A DNA stretch of 64,000 nucleotides from Manis javanica (GCF_040802235.1 NC_133159.1:72667001-72731000), one strand, 5' to 3'; positions 11,925-24,079 are shown, counted from the stretch's first letter. Translations and numbers: made by a program. The notes: generated from the sequence alone by a model not told the origin.

Positions 11925-12870
11925 CATTAGGGTTCATATTTTCCTGCTTCTCTGCATGACCTGTAGCTTTTTATTGACCAGCAGTTATTATAAATTTTAT
12001 CTTATTGGATACTGTGTTCCTATATTCTAGAGCTTTGTTTTGGGATGCAGTTAAATTACTTGGAAACAGTTTTATCATTCATGTCTTGTCAGACTGGTCC
12101 AGAGCAAAGCTTAGTCTAGAGCTCCTTATTCCCCCCACTTAGAGCCCATCCCTGGTATCTCTCTGTGTGTCCTAATCTCCTCTCAAAAGACACCAGCCAG
12201 GCTGGATTAGGGCCCACCCCCCATGGCTTCATTTTAATTTAATCACTTACTTTTAAGGCAAGACCCTTCTCTGTACTAAACCCAAAGTCCTGTGACTTGT
12301 CCTGCCGCCTGGCTAGTGGGAGGGGGATCATCCTCCCCTGTGTGAGCACTGGGGCACTACTCCCGCTGATATATTCAGGTGCTTCTTTCCCCAGACTCAG
12401 GTACTTTCCTCCCACGCAAGTGCTAATCAGTAGTCAGTGGAATATCTGAAGGGAACCCACCGCAGACCTCAGAATTCTCTCTCCATGCAGCCCCCTCCGT
12501 GCAGCCCCCTCCTCCCCAGTACTCTGTCCTGTGAACTCCAGCCATCTCAGTCCCCTGGGCTCAGCTTCCTCTCCTTAGCTCACAGAGGCCACAGCACTGT
12601 CCTGAGCTCCCCATTGCAGGGCTGTGGCCTGGACACCCTCCACACGGCAAGTGGGTTAAACACAGGGCTCACCTTGTTTGTTCCTATCTCTCAGGCATCT
12701 CTATCCTTTGTTGCCTGATGTCTAGGGTCTTGCAAACCAGTTTTCGATATTTGTGCATTTTTTTGGTTGTTACTGGTAGGAACAAGAACATAGTCCCTGT
12801 TACTCCAGCTTGCTCAGAAGTGGAAGCTCCAACAATCTTTTCTGACCACTGTTTTGCAACCTCAGGTAAT
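11925..12870 (-). mobile_element. old L1 3' UTR region, antisense
   Basis: 'ttcctgcttctctgcatgac', 'gggatgcagttaaattactt', 'ctcaggtactttcctcccac' and 'gaacatagtccctgttactc' match the GC-richer 3' UTR of old L1M elements read in antisense. The 93-aa frame at 12437-12718 lies wholly within this UTR and is not a gene. Confidence 0.6.
12158..12247 (-). repeat. MaLR LTR fragment inside L1 UTR
   Basis: The reverse complement reads as MaLR LTR ('gtgggccctaatccagcctg' followed by 'gctggtgtc' and 'gaggagattaggacacac') and matches about 10637-10700 of the nearby MLT1 LTR. It is a short piece in opposite orientation, flanked on both sides by L1 3' UTR text. Confidence 0.65.
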
Positions 12871-13240
12871 ATGGGTAATGCAATTTTTAAAAATTATGTC
12901 ATTGGTGAAAACTTTTTAGTCAAAAGTTAGCTATTCTAATTTGCTTTTCTTATATTATGCCACTCAGTAACTATCTTTTGATCCTAATGAATGCAAGGTT
13001 CCTGTCCCATAGTATCAAACAATGTTAATAATAAAAGTAAATAACTGAATTAGCACTAGACACTAAATATTTGCTGTCCCTGTGTGCCACTTCTGACTGA
13101 TTTGTTAGGGCCACGGGATTGTGATGGCCCATAAGTAGAAGCCTATTTGCTGCCTTTTCATCATAACTGAAAATGAGTGAAGAGGAAGAATTTTAAAGAA
13201 GTTTCAAATTTTGGTTAGAATGCTAAAACATTCTCCTAGA
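12871..13240. other. unassigned
   Basis: AT-rich; nothing recognised. Confidence 0.35.
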
Positions 13241-13244
13241 AGCA

Positions 13245-13465
13245 CAAGGCTTACTGTTTGTGCCAGAGACTGTGCTAAGTGTTTTACATAGCTTTCCCCA
13301 TTTGATTCTCCCCTAAATCCTATGAAGTAGATAGCATTATTAATATCTAGTACTTAGAAGGAAAAAGAAGTATAGAAAGATACATTTGCCTACAATTAAA
13401 CAGCTAGCAAATGATGTAAACAGAATTCTAGCCTTGTCTGTCTAACTTTAAAGTCATCTTCATGA
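13245..13465 (-). repeat. MIR SINE
   Basis: Antisense MIR: 'gactgtgctaagtgttttac', 'cctatgaagtagatagcatt', 'acagctagcaaatgatg' follow the reverse complement of the MIR core and tail. Confidence 0.8.
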
Positions 13466-13709
13466 TCCTTATCAATGTAGTTTTGACATACATAATAAAG
13501 GAAGAGTAGAACAGAGAGTTCAAATCTATGGAATCTTACTGTATGGCAAGGTTGACATTTAATTTAATAATTATTGTGACAACTGGCTATGCATTAGGAA
13601 AAAAAGTATTGTATCTCACTCATGAAAAAGATACTAATTCATAAATTTTTAAAAATAAAGTAAAAAATGGAAACAGTACCAAAAAGAACATAGAACACAG
13701 GAGCATTAG

Positions 13710-14060
13710 GTTCCTGTGACAGTCAGGTGGGCTCAGTTATGCTGCAGTAACGCACAGAACCTCAAAGTCTCAGTGCCTTGATACAAAAGGTGAAATGTAC
13801 ATCTCCAACCTCATCTCATCTCATCTCCATGTCATCTCCATCTCCAATTTCAGCTACATGTCCAACACAGATCAGTGGGTGTCCTGCTCATCATCACTCA
13901 GAGACCTAGACTGATGGAGACTACATTTCAACATAAGTTTCCACAATCATCACAGCAGACAGAAGCAGAGGGATCCAGTTAGAAAGAATTGTTCTGACCT
14001 TGAAGAAGCCACATGACTTCTGGGTGCAACCCATTGGCTAAAACACACCATATCAAATGT
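13710..14060. repeat. old interspersed repeat, family unresolved
   Basis: 'ctgcagtaacgcacagaacc', 'gctacatgtccaacacagat' and 'aacccattggctaaaacaca' follow a common mammalian repeat pattern that I recall but cannot name with confidence. It includes a short CATCT-rich stretch at about 13803-13850. Confidence 0.45.
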
Positions 14061-14109
14061 TAATTTCAAAGGGGTTGAGACCAGTGCAACCCTTATCAGA
14101 CGTCTTGAA

Positions 14110-15095
14110 GGAAAAGAAATGAAATATTCTGAATATCCTTACTGTTTCTTTGTCTTCTTCAGTTTTATGAGAATGCCTCTAGAGTTTAGTGCTAGACATG
14201 ATTTTTGTTTCTAAAGTTTCTGTTGACTTGTGCAAAATTATTTTTATCATACTGAGCAAGTTTTCTTTCATTAAAAGCTTGTTATGAGTTTTTATCAGGA
14301 AGAAATGTGGAATTTTGTCTTCTAATATTTATAGAAATAAGCACTTATTTTTTTCCTTTTTAACCAGTTACCATAGTTTATTATTTAACAGATTTCCTAC
14401 TTTGAACTATACTTACATTGCAGGGGAAACACTACTAAATCACGGTTATTATTATTATAGTCTATTATTTTGTTTAAATACTTCTGGATTTGATAAGTTT
14501 CAGCAGTTTATTTCAGATTTCTTTATTACCATATTTGAAGATGAGCTACATAATCTGATATCTTGAGGCCATCGTTGTTGATGACTTATAGAATTTACCA
14601 GTGAAAACTACTGATTCTGGTATCTTTAAGGGAGTACATTTTTAACCATTTTAAATTTCTTCTATGGTTATTGGTTTAGTCAGATTTTTTACCTTTGCTT
14701 AAGTTGATTTTGGTTAGGTTAAACAATCCATTCTATCTATTTTTTTAAGCTAGATAGAATAGTCATTTTCATTATATTTTTAATCTCTAGCTGTGGTTAT
14801 ACATCCTTTATTATTCAAAATATTTGCATTTATGTTATCTTGTTTTTCTTGGTCAAAACTTGCCAAACATCTATCTCTATAAAAATTGGTTTTTGATATT
14901 ACTTATTAATTTTTACTTTCTTGCTTTCTTTCTCCTTAATTTCTGCTTTTTATCCTATTGTAATTTTGTTCAATTTTTGGCTCTTTTCTAGCTTCTTCAG
15001 ACAAAAGCTTAGTTTGTTTCAATTATGATCATTCTAGGTTCCATCTCAACTGTTTTCCTAGCTGTCACAACTTCTATCCAACATCTCAAAAGATT
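14110..15095 (-). mobile_element. ancient L1 ORF2 remnant, antisense
   Basis: T-rich plus strand whose text ('ggttattattattatagtct', 'ttaatttctgctttttatcc', 'attttgttcaatttttggct') fits antisense ORF2 of a very old L1. No intact frame. Confidence 0.5.
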
Positions 15096-15100
15096 CTCTG

Positions 15101-15102
<2 letters not shown>

Positions 15103-15150
<48 letters not shown>
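15103..15150 (+). repeat. (GT)24 microsatellite
   Basis: An uninterrupted 48-bp GT dinucleotide run. The His-Thr and Cys-Val frames across it are artefacts. Confidence 0.97.
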
Positions 15151-15153
<3 letters not shown>

Positions 15154-15194
15154 AAAACCAGTAATTTGGCAGATATTTCTATTATACGAAACAA

Positions 15195-15375
15195 ACAACC
15201 TAAGCTTCATAAGGGTGGGTCTGTCTGCTTCACAAGGGCAGGTTTTACACTGTAAAACATTTGGTGAATGAATAAATTTATCTGTTCCTGCCTAACATAT
15301 TCTCTTGTTCTCATCTCTATACCAGGAATGCCCTTTTCCATTTTTGCTAGGTGGAAGTGTTAATTCTTCAAGACT
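15195..15375 (+). repeat. L2 LINE fragments
   Basis: 'cacaagggcaggttttacac' with 'ttggtgaatgaataaa' fits an L2 3' tail. 'ataccaggaatgcccttttc' fits the upstream L2 segment 'cctggaatgcccttccc'. Confidence 0.5.
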
Positions 15376-16080
15376 GGTTCTGGGTCAATTTGCCAAAAAT
15401 CAACTGCAGAAAGCCAACTTTCCACAAGGCTAATTTGCCAGATTTTCTTGTTCCTTTGAACTATTTCTAAAGTTTACAACAATTCACATTGGATAGGATA
15501 GCTTTAATAGCTTTTAAAATTTTATGTAAACTTTCAGTTGACCAGTTTTCATTTTGTTTTCATAACAGCATTTTAAGGAATGTATAATTTGTCTCTACCC
15601 AGATTCCTGAAGCTGCAGCTGGAAAGGGCTGGGACAGAGAAATGGGACTTCTACCAGGGGCAAGATGAAGAGGCTGGTCAGCACACACACATCGCTTCCT
15701 ACGGAGAGGCAAGATGTGGTCGTAAGAAAAAGGATACATTCATAAAACCAATGTTCACAAAGAATATATTCTCAAATATAAGGACTTTATATAAACAAGA
15801 AGCTGCACCAGTTTCCTTTTGTTCCCCACGCATTTTGCCCTGTTTCTCCTCATCTCTGTAGCGTCCTTGCTCCCTGGGAGGGCTGTGCAGTATGCTGACT
15901 CTGCTCCTTGTCTCTTCCCAAGCGGTCATTCCATTCCCTCTCCTTCCAGTGCCAGTAGCAAGGAGCTGGGGCAGAGACAAGCAGAACATTCCTTTGAAAG
16001 CTATTATGGAGGCAAAAAACTAGCCCTTCAAAATTAAGTAGTGAAAAGAAACAAACAGATTCAGAGAACTGTCTTTTTTG
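15376..16080. other. unassigned, mixed composition
   Basis: Several 70-96 aa frames overlap on both strands at 15580-16095. None has a domain, paired splice sites or a recognisable product, so I treat them as noncoding. Confidence 0.4.
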
Positions 16081-16084
16081 GTGA

Positions 16085-16265
16085 ATTAGACTCATTTCCT
16101 CCAGGACCTTGCTCCCATTACTACTTTTCTACCAAGCCTTCTCTGACTCTCCTTAAACAAACTGGTGGGTCCCATAGTATCCTCTTCACATCTCCATTAC
16201 ATCTCTTAGGAGTGATATGAAGATAGAAGTACTGTGTCTTAGTTATTTGATTTCATAGGTATCGC
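16085..16265 (+). repeat. L2 LINE 3' fragment
   Basis: 'ctaccaagccttctctgact' and 'tctgtgtcttagttatttg'-like text match the L2 region 'agaagccttccctgac...'. Confidence 0.6.
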
Positions 16266-16324
16266 AGTTTCTAGACTGTTTATGCATTCAATTAATAAGC
16301 AAAATTTTCTTAATTAAATAGACA

Positions 16325-16660
16325 TTTACTGGGGAGGGTGGTGATGGGCAAAAGGGTGAAGGGGTCAAAAGGTGCAAACTTCCAGTTACAGACTAAATAA
16401 ATCATTGGGATGTAATGTATGGCATGGTGACTACAGTTAGTAATACTGTATTACATTTAAAAGTTGTTAAAAAAAAAAGAGAGTAGATCTTGAAAGTTCT
16501 CATCACAAGGAAAAAAATTTGCAACTACAAATGGTGACAGATGTTAACCAGACTTACGGGGAGATTATTTCACAACATATGCAAATACGAAATCACATTA
16601 TACACCTGAAACAAATATAATGTTATATGTCAACTTTTCCTCAACAAAAAAAAAGTTCTT
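16325..16660 (+). mobile_element. L1 3' UTR fragment
   Basis: 'atggcatggtgactacagtt' followed by 'gagagtagatcttgaaagtt', 'ctcatcacaagg' and 'catatgcaaatacgaaatca', ending in an A-rich tail. This is a typical L1MA/L1MB 3' terminus. Confidence 0.8.
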
Positions 16661-17640
16661 AAACAAAATAAAACACAGACATTTACTGTAAACAGACTAT
16701 GTACTGGAGAGTAAAATAGATGCTGGAGATTAAGGTTAAGCCCAGGTCCCAGTCCAGAAATCACAGTATGGAGGAGACCAACCAAGGCTTAGCTACCTTT
16801 ATATTTACCTTCCCCTTTGCACTATGACTAGCAAAGTCTGGGCTCAGAAGAAGTGCTAAACATATTACAGGCATGTTGCCACTAAAAGAACTAGAACTAC
16901 AAGTTCCAAGTACAGTCACGGCTGTTATAACTAACATTTAAAACAACAGCAGAAAATAGCTCAAGTCCAACAGAGTTTATGAGGTGGCTCTGAAGGCTAC
17001 ATTTTCTACTTCACTAAACTATTTAGCAAAAGAAAGACAAATATTGTTTAGTGAGATACAAGGCATTCACAATGTTATGACAAGGAAAACCGATGGGAGA
17101 GCCCTTGCATTTCAAGTTTGGAAACTGAAACAAGGTCTTTAGGCTTCCACAATAACAATTTAATAACTATGCTCAAAGTCAGGATATGGTGAATAATCTG
17201 TTAGGTGTAAATTCACTGAAAAAAATGTATTAATACACCCATAATCTAGTTCAAAATGTAACCTATCTGTCCCAGAGTGTTAAACAGTGTTGAATCATTC
17301 CTGACTCGAGGTCTTAATAGCTTCCATATGGCTAATCAAAAACATGCAGAAACATGATAATTTAGGAAGTTCACTAACATATACAAAGTGACCAAAATAA
17401 AATCTAATTCAAATCTGACCCTCAGGATCTTTGAAGACTATCGCTAAATTACTCTGGATATTTAAAAACAAAAATATCTTAGATATTCCCCAAAACAAAC
17501 TTTTTAAAAATAAACTTTAGAAACCTAAGTTTATGATTGATAATCAAAAAGAAAGGTCATTGAAATCTCCATCTCCAGATGATCTGTTTGGAGGTAGTAG
17601 GTAGCAGGCAGCACATAAGTTTGAGTTTTAGTGCATTTTC
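16661..17640. other. unassigned
   Basis: About 1 kb of AT-rich single-copy-looking DNA without a gene or named repeat. Confidence 0.4.
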
Positions 17641-17644
17641 AGAC

Positions 17645-17800
17645 AGCATGCATGTTAGGCTGAATAATGTCCCCAACCCCTAAAAGACCCCTGTCCTAAT
17701 CCCTGAAAATGTATATGGCCAAAAAGACTTTGCAGATATAATTAAGGATTTTGAGATGGGAAGATTACCCTGGATTGTCTAGGTGGATAACTTTTATCAT
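17645..17800 (+). repeat. MLT1-type MaLR fragment
   Basis: 'taggctgaataatgtcccca', 'actttgcagatataattaag' and 'gattaccctggattgtctag' match the MLT1 5' half. The 3' half is missing. Confidence 0.7.
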
Positions 17801-18417
17801 AGTCATAATTTATAGTTATATCGTAGTTACACTTTGTCAATGTAACAATTTAATTCAAGGCACAATGGATTAAGATAAACCCTGTCATCAAATTGCTAAA
17901 ACAGACAAGATGACACGGATAATAAAAGTCACCATTCTTTGCTCCACCTTTCCTGAGTGAACCAGAATTCCCTTATTCCCCTACTTTGCCTTCAGGGCCA
18001 GACTGTGCCTTCAGGTTATCACAACCAGGTACGCACCAAGTTGCCCCACTGATTCCCCTTTAAGTAATTCATATGCTCTGAGTCACAACCAGATCTGATT
18101 CAGGACCTGTCAGACTGTCAGGCCAGATTTCTATGATGCAGCCCTTGAACGGAACATCTAAGGATGGAGATTCCAAAGACCTCTTTGATCCTATTAAATT
18201 TAAATTTTAGCAGTAAGCCCTCCACCCAACACCACTCCTTGGACAGCCAGATAACTCCTGAGAGGTGGAGCTTTGCTTCCAGAATTGTTTTGGATGATGA
18301 GATCCTCTGCCACATCACAGAACCCACAACTGCACATTTTGGACTGTTGGTTAAATCTCAAGTGAAAGCTTTACTTTGTATCTGTATAAATTGAGAGACA
18401 TTTTTATAAACATATAC
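17801..18417. other. unassigned
   Basis: No recognised repeat. Opposed 69- and 76-aa frames at 18118-18394 have no supporting features. Confidence 0.35.
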
Positions 18418-18443
18418 ACACGTGTGTGTGTGTGTGTGTGTGG
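18418..18443 (+). repeat. short CA/GT microsatellite
   Basis: 'cacacg' followed by about ten GT units. Confidence 0.85.
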
Positions 18444-18456
18444 CAAAAGCCTTTTT

Positions 18457-18759
18457 TTAGTGTATTTTTTATTGAAGTATGGTTTATATACAATATTATG
18501 CTGGTTTCAAATATCTAACACAGTGATTCAACTGTTATACATGATTAAATCCTCACCCCAACTAGAGCAGTTACTATCTACCAACATAGAAAGATATTAC
18601 AGAACCTTGACTATATTCTCCATGCTACACTTCCATCCCCATGACCAACATATTTTAAGATTGAGAGTTTTGTGCCTCTTTATACCCCTCAACCCACCCC
18701 TCCCACCCACCCTAAGCCCTCCCCCCATGGTAACCACCAGTCACTTCTCAGTGTCTATG
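18457..18759 (-). mobile_element. 5'-truncated L1 insertion with target-site duplication
   Basis: Antisense L1 3' end: T-rich start, 'tttattgaagtatggtttat', 'acacagtgattcaactgtta', 'ccatggtaaccaccagtcac'. It is flanked by a perfect 12-bp direct repeat aaaagccttttt at 18445-18456 and 18760-18771, the signature of target-primed reverse transcription. Confidence 0.88.
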
Positions 18760-18771
18760 AAAAGCCTTTTT

Positions 18772-19654
18772 ATTAAAAACTTTTGGCAGACATACTCTTA
18801 CTTTCCATTTTGGAGGTGGTGAGAAGTGTATGAAAAGTTTGATTATACTCAGGGCATTCCTGTTTTAAATCAAACTAATTTTCCCATAGAATATTCTGTA
18901 ATTTGCCCACTCTTAACACACTGCAGCCAGACATGTTCCCTTTGAAATTAACTTTAGTTTGTGAAATTTGAAAGATGGAGACTAGAAGAAATGTTATTTC
19001 ACATTGGTGGTTTCTGTGGCTGGGTAAACATTATTCATGTTTTCATAATGGCATCGAAAGTGATTACATTCATTAAGCACATTGGACATATGTTACCATG
19101 TTTGTATTAGCTATGCCCAGTACATTTAATCACTAAGTGTGTGTGTGTGTATATACATACATTTTATTTTTACTAACCCACTGCATTTGAATATGAATTT
19201 GTCACTAGTAATGATGATCTCTATTTATATTAACTATGGCAAGAGAGAATATACCATTAGATGTATGGGTTAATAACAAGAGCATGTAAAAAATGAGTGA
19301 TTAGTAATTCAGTTCCACAATATTGTGATCTTACTGTGTGACCGGACCTGTATCTGGAACTGGGAACAGAGGAAAGCATTAGCTGGGTCCAGCTTCTGCA
19401 GGGTGGGGCCTAGTGTACCGATGAGGTACCACTCCTGCCAGGCTCACAGTGTCTGTGATTGTGGTAGACAAAAGAGGGTTGCCTTACTCAATACCCATTT
19501 CCAACCTCCTTCCTGGACTGCTTTGATTGGAAAGCTAACCACTACACTTCCTGGACTCCCTTACAACCAGAGTTCAGGACGTGATTTGGATTCCACAAAT
19601 CAGGTGTAGTTATCAAAGACTTAGATTCAAATTAAATTAAGTGTAGACTGGACT
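18772..19654. other. unassigned
   Basis: No gene. A small GT tract sits at about 19138-19151. 'cacttcctggactcccttac' near 19547 resembles the 'tttcccagactcccttgcag' class of old repeat. Confidence 0.35.
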
Positions 19655-20480
19655 AACTACAGAATTTGTGGTGCCCAGTACAAAATGAAACTGCGAGACC
19701 CCTGTACAAAAAGCAGGAAAAAATTTTTTTCCTTCCTTCTGCGGTTTTTTCCACAGCTTATCAGGGTGTAGGGCTTTGTTTGTTTGTTGTTTTGCTACTT
19801 AATGTTGCACTCACAGAACGCTGGCACACTCAGATATAAATGCACTCACGGAAGTCCAGGGGTCCTGTCCACGACTCAGTTCACATGTGGCCCACCTGCT
19901 GCAGGACAGAAGCCTCCAGAAGTCCAGTCAGGCACCTCTCTTTCCCAACGCCTGCCCACGGAGGATTGGCGACCCGTGAGACCTGAGAGTACTGCTATCT
20001 CCACGCCAGACGTGCTAAGCACCTGAACGGAGGCAGAGAAGCCTGGCCTTGCCTTCTCACCACCAGATGCTGCTCCCGGCCTGGGGCGAGTACTCTGCTC
20101 GGCTCGCCAGGCCCTGCCCACAGATGCGCCGGGCGCATGCGCCTGATTCGAGCCAATCCCAGGCCCTGCTCTCCACGCCCAGGCCACCTGGGCCAGGGAG
20201 GCAGTGGTCGCTGGGCAGCAGCAAAGTAGAGGCCTGAGGTGCCAGGGTGTAGGCGACAGGTTGGCCAAGAACTGGTCATGAAGTGACACAGGGAGAGAGC
20301 CGAGGCTTCAAGCTCTGGTAGCAAACTCCACTGTCCCACAGGATTTCACTTTATAAAACACAAATTTCAAGATAAATTATTAAACTTTCAAGAGGGCAAA
20401 CACAGAGCACTAAACTCCAACCGTGGCCCTCTTCCAAGCATGGGGCCTTGAATGACTGCACAGGTTACGTCCTTGTGAGT
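19655..20480. repeat. old interspersed repeat with GC-rich interior
   Basis: The left end ('gtggtgcccagtacaaaatg' then 'aaactgcgagacccctgtac') and the right end ('gcactaaactccaaccgtgg', 'ccttgaatgactgcacaggt') resemble two ends of an old mammalian repeat that I cannot name. The interior (about 19740-20340) is GC-rich and produces several overlapping artefactual frames. Confidence 0.45.
19945..20190. promoter_or_regulatory. CpG-rich patch with NRF1-type palindrome
   Basis: I count about 17 CpG dinucleotides in roughly 240 bp, which is dense for this AT-rich window. A perfect GCGCATGCGC, the NRF1 consensus palindrome, lies at 20133-20142. Promoter activity is inference. The patch may be an undecayed repeat interior. 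Confidence 0.4.
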
Positions 20481-21089
20481 GTTGGTTCTGAGTGTTGAGA
20501 AAGGGTGGGAGGCTTTCCTTTTATGCATGCAGATTGTTGCAACCGCATCAGGTTCTGTCACCACTTTCCCCAAAAAATGTCAGGAAGAGATTGTGAGGTC
20601 CTTGGTCATGAAAAAGCTGTGTGATTTTGGAAATTGGGCGTTCTTCTTAGAACCTCAGCCTAGGGTGTGCTCATATAGCCTTTCCAATAATTCTGTAAAC
20701 CATCTAATAGCTGGTAATAATTTCCTTAGCTCAACCAGAAAGATTCAGTTGCAAACAACAAACCACAGTGGATAACAGTATATAATTTCTCTGGGTAGGC
20801 ATAAAATGGGAAGATGCCAGGAGTAAATTGTGGAGGTGGCCACTGTTGAGACACACAAAAGAAAGCAATTTATAATGCAGAAAGCCATTCAGTGCTAAGA
20901 AAAAAAGAGACCCAACTATACTAAAGGAGAAGCATCATAAAGAATAGGGGCATCAGTCCTCACAGCCCTTTATATTCCAAGAGTTGGAAAGGATTGTTGA
21001 AACAGAGTAGTAATTAGGTTTGAAAGTGGGGAATAGAAATAAATTGTGTCCTTGCTCAGAAAGAAGTAGAAATTATTTCCGCAATGCAG
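20481..21089. other. unassigned
   Basis: The 98-aa frame at 20479-20775 has no recognisable domain. Nothing else seen. Confidence 0.35.
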
Positions 21090-21265
21090 TGGGGAAAACA
21101 TAGGCTTTTACATTTAAGTAGATCTACTTTCAGTGCTACCTTGAGCAAGTAAATTAACTTCTCTTAGTCTCAGATTCCTCATACTATCCTTCCAGAGCAG
21201 TTAGAGATAATATATAAAAAGAACCTAGAATAATACCTAATATGCAGTAAATAATAACTAGTTAT
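21090..21265 (+). repeat. MIR SINE
   Basis: 'taccttgagcaagtaaatta', 'cttctcttagtctcagattc' and 'aacctagaataatacctaat' follow the sense MIR consensus. Confidence 0.8.
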
Positions 21266-22549
21266 GACAATAAAATTGAAACTTGTGTATTGGAACATGT
21301 GGATAGTTTTCCCAGGGCACCCCTGCATGTGGATACATCACCCTGGCAGAGCTTTAATCAAGCACCACCATCCCCATTCTTTATTGGATTCCTTGGCATC
21401 CATCTCCTATCCTACCGCCTATCCAACTGTCAATCCAGTCAACTCACTCATCTACCCTTCCACCCACCTAACTTTCTTGTCTCCCAGCTAAAACTGGAAC
21501 TTTCAGAAAAGTTGGAATTCAGCATTCAGAGGCTTCAAGATTGCCATGTAGCCATCTACTGGGGCAAGCCATGAATTAGAGGATTCAGGGCATGGTGGAG
21601 GGATTTGGTTCCAACATGGGGAGGGACAGTGATTCCAGCGTGACAGAAATAATAGGAGGAAGGATGAGTGGGATGCACTTAAGCTCAGGTGGAATGGAAG
21701 CTGAAGAGTTCTCATCTCATTTTTCTGTTTTCTCTGTGAAGTAGGTACCCCAAATGCTGTGTCCCACTCACCTGATTGAACACTCATAGCCAAACTTTAA
21801 TAGAATTAAGATTGAGGCTCTTCCTCCTCTTGGACCTTGTCCCTGTCCTGTGTTGGCTACTCTGAAGTCAGGATCTTTACGTGAATTACTGCTCTGGGCT
21901 CCTTCCCGGCTGACCAAAGGTGTCAGTACAACGACGGTGCTTGGTGCTTCTTTTCTTGAGTCCTGGGCATACCTGAACTCTTTAAGTGGCAGTACTATAC
22001 ACTCGAATGAAAACTAACAGGTGAGAGTTGATCTGTCAAGTAACTTTGTAACAAACGGCTCACTATATACACAACCTTCACACCATGAGGTGACCTCAAA
22101 GGAATTCCACGGCTCCATTGTCAAGGAAAACATTTCTGTAGAGGGTGAAGTGAAATCCCATGAATAGTCTCCTCTGGCAGCGCTGATATCATCAACCTAA
22201 ATTTCTCATAGGCTGAATGGGATCAAGGATTCGGACAGATATAAAATCCCACTGGTGCAAGACATTACTGAACATGTTTAATAAAACTCTTGTGATGAAA
22301 TGACATTTTCCTTCCAAAACACCTGCCCACAGCTTATCCATTTCCTTTGAGAAAATGGTAATGGTTGTGTTTCTTTCCATTAATAATAAAGGTAATAAGG
22401 ACAATGCATACAGAAAAGGATGAGTTACATCACTCAAGATGAGTTCTATACAATAATTTACTCAGTTTTGAGATGTAAATTCTCTCTTCCAATGAAAAGG
22501 CTGAATTGTTGACCTATAATAACTATAAAAGAAAATTTTCTCAAACTTT
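21266..22549. other. unassigned 1.3 kb
   Basis: Mixed composition. Frames of 70-96 aa overlap on both strands at 21264-21793 and none is recognisable. Candidate conserved noncoding DNA, but unsupported by anything visible. Confidence 0.35.
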
Positions 22550-22815
22550 TAGCTGAGTAAGGCTGAAGAGCTAATGTATAACATGGCAATTATAGTTGAT
22601 AACATTGAATTGTATAATTGAAATTTACTAAGAGAGCTGAACTTAAATGTTCTTAACAAAAAAAAAAGATAAATATATGAGATAATGGATAATGGATGAG
22701 TTAATTTACTAGTTGGGAAACTAGTAACATTTTCCTAGTGTATATGCATATCAAAGCATGATGTACATTAAATATCTTACAATTTTGGCAATTATAGCTG
22801 ATCAAAACTGGAGGA
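22550..22815 (+). mobile_element. L1 3' UTR fragment
   Basis: 'agctaatgtataacatggca', 'tgataacattgaattgtata', 'ctaagagagctgaacttaaa' and 'acattaaatatcttacaatt' match the L1M 3' terminus. Confidence 0.75.
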
Positions 22816-24079
22816 AAAAATTAAGTTAAATGATTTGTAACCATTTCCCTCCCTGCCCCTCCCCCCACCAAAAAACATTTTTCTCAGAAACTAAGCTATG
22901 TTGTTCAGGAAGCACTATACACTCTGAATTTTTTTTAAAAAATTATGTTCAGAAAAATTTCATAATTAAGTACATTACACTATATCATCTAAGATTCATT
23001 TAGGGCAATTACAGTATTTCTCTGATTATCTGAAACTCAGTATTTTAATCTAGATATTCTATATTTAATCTAGATGTTCTATTGATTAATCTACTCTTTA
23101 GTCATGACAAGTAACAGAGACTTTCCCATATTACTAGCCTGAAAGATGAACAGCCTATCTGAGAATTGGATGGAATGATCATGGAGGAAGTATATGAAAA
23201 GTTAAAAAGAAAGTAAGAAGCTCCAACGAAATGGGTAACAGTTTTCTAACGTGACTCTTAGTTTGGTCAGTGTTTCTCAGACAAGATCTTGAAAGGCCTT
23301 AAAGGCCTAAGAGTTGCTTGAGAATTTTATATTACAAAACATCAGTTGATTTTGTTTCCAGATTTTTGCATTACAATTGAATTGAACAGAAGAAAGCTGG
23401 TTTCCACCAAGTACTAGGCTTTGTAATGTTTGTTAAACAGAAAGAAATCAGAATAGTATTTAGATAGTTCTGGGTATTTTAAAGATAAACTATCTTTAAA
23501 GATAAAAAAAAAAAATATTAAGAGTTTGAGCAAAAATCAATTCTGACTGGGCAGCACCAAACTGGATGTAGTCAGGAGAGCTCCACTGGCAGGAGCTAGG
23601 CAGGTTTAATGGGAGGAAGTGGAAGCAAAACAAGGAAATTATGGCTATAGTTAAAGCATTTGCTTTATTTGGAAATGCCTATTGGCTGTTTGTGATCAGT
23701 CTGATATCTTTAGGTTTTGATTTCTTAACTTTGAGGCATTTACAGGCTTAGGTTTTGTTTTGCTTACAATAGGCTGCTAAGGTATTAGAACCCCCTCAGC
23801 CTAATTGCCTCCTTGTTTAATTAATTTAACTGTGTATCTTAGTTAAAATTTATCAGTTAATTGGAGATAAGGTTGGAAACTAATGAGCATATGGAGAGAC
23901 CACTGCACTTGACTAATTTAAAGAGAAAGATCAGACTTAGAAGATCTTGTGCATATTCCTTACTGGATTTAACTAAACTGACTGAATATTACCTTGTTTT
24001 CAGAAACTTTTTCTACCTTTGGGTTTTCAACTAAAAAGAACGCATTATATTTCCATGTTTTGGCAAATATACCAGGTTA
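22816..24079. other. unassigned 1.3 kb
   Basis: AT-rich. A small palindromic 'aaagataaactatctttaaa' lies near 23480. No gene or named repeat. Confidence 0.35.

Noticed and set aside
12437..12930. 93- and 70-aa plus frames resembling a proline/serine-rich protein
   Set aside because: The sequence is antisense old L1 3' UTR; there is no coding signature.
15009..15255. His-Thr and Cys-Val repeat proteins
   Set aside because: They are translations of the (GT)24 microsatellite.
15580..16095. Candidate exon cluster with overlapping frames
   Set aside because: No paired splice sites and frames are equally open on both strands.
19784..20339. Possible GC-rich first exon or small gene (137-aa minus frame)
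   Set aside because: Frames on both strands are a CpG/GC effect inside a repeat-like unit. I kept only the CpG/NRF1 observation.
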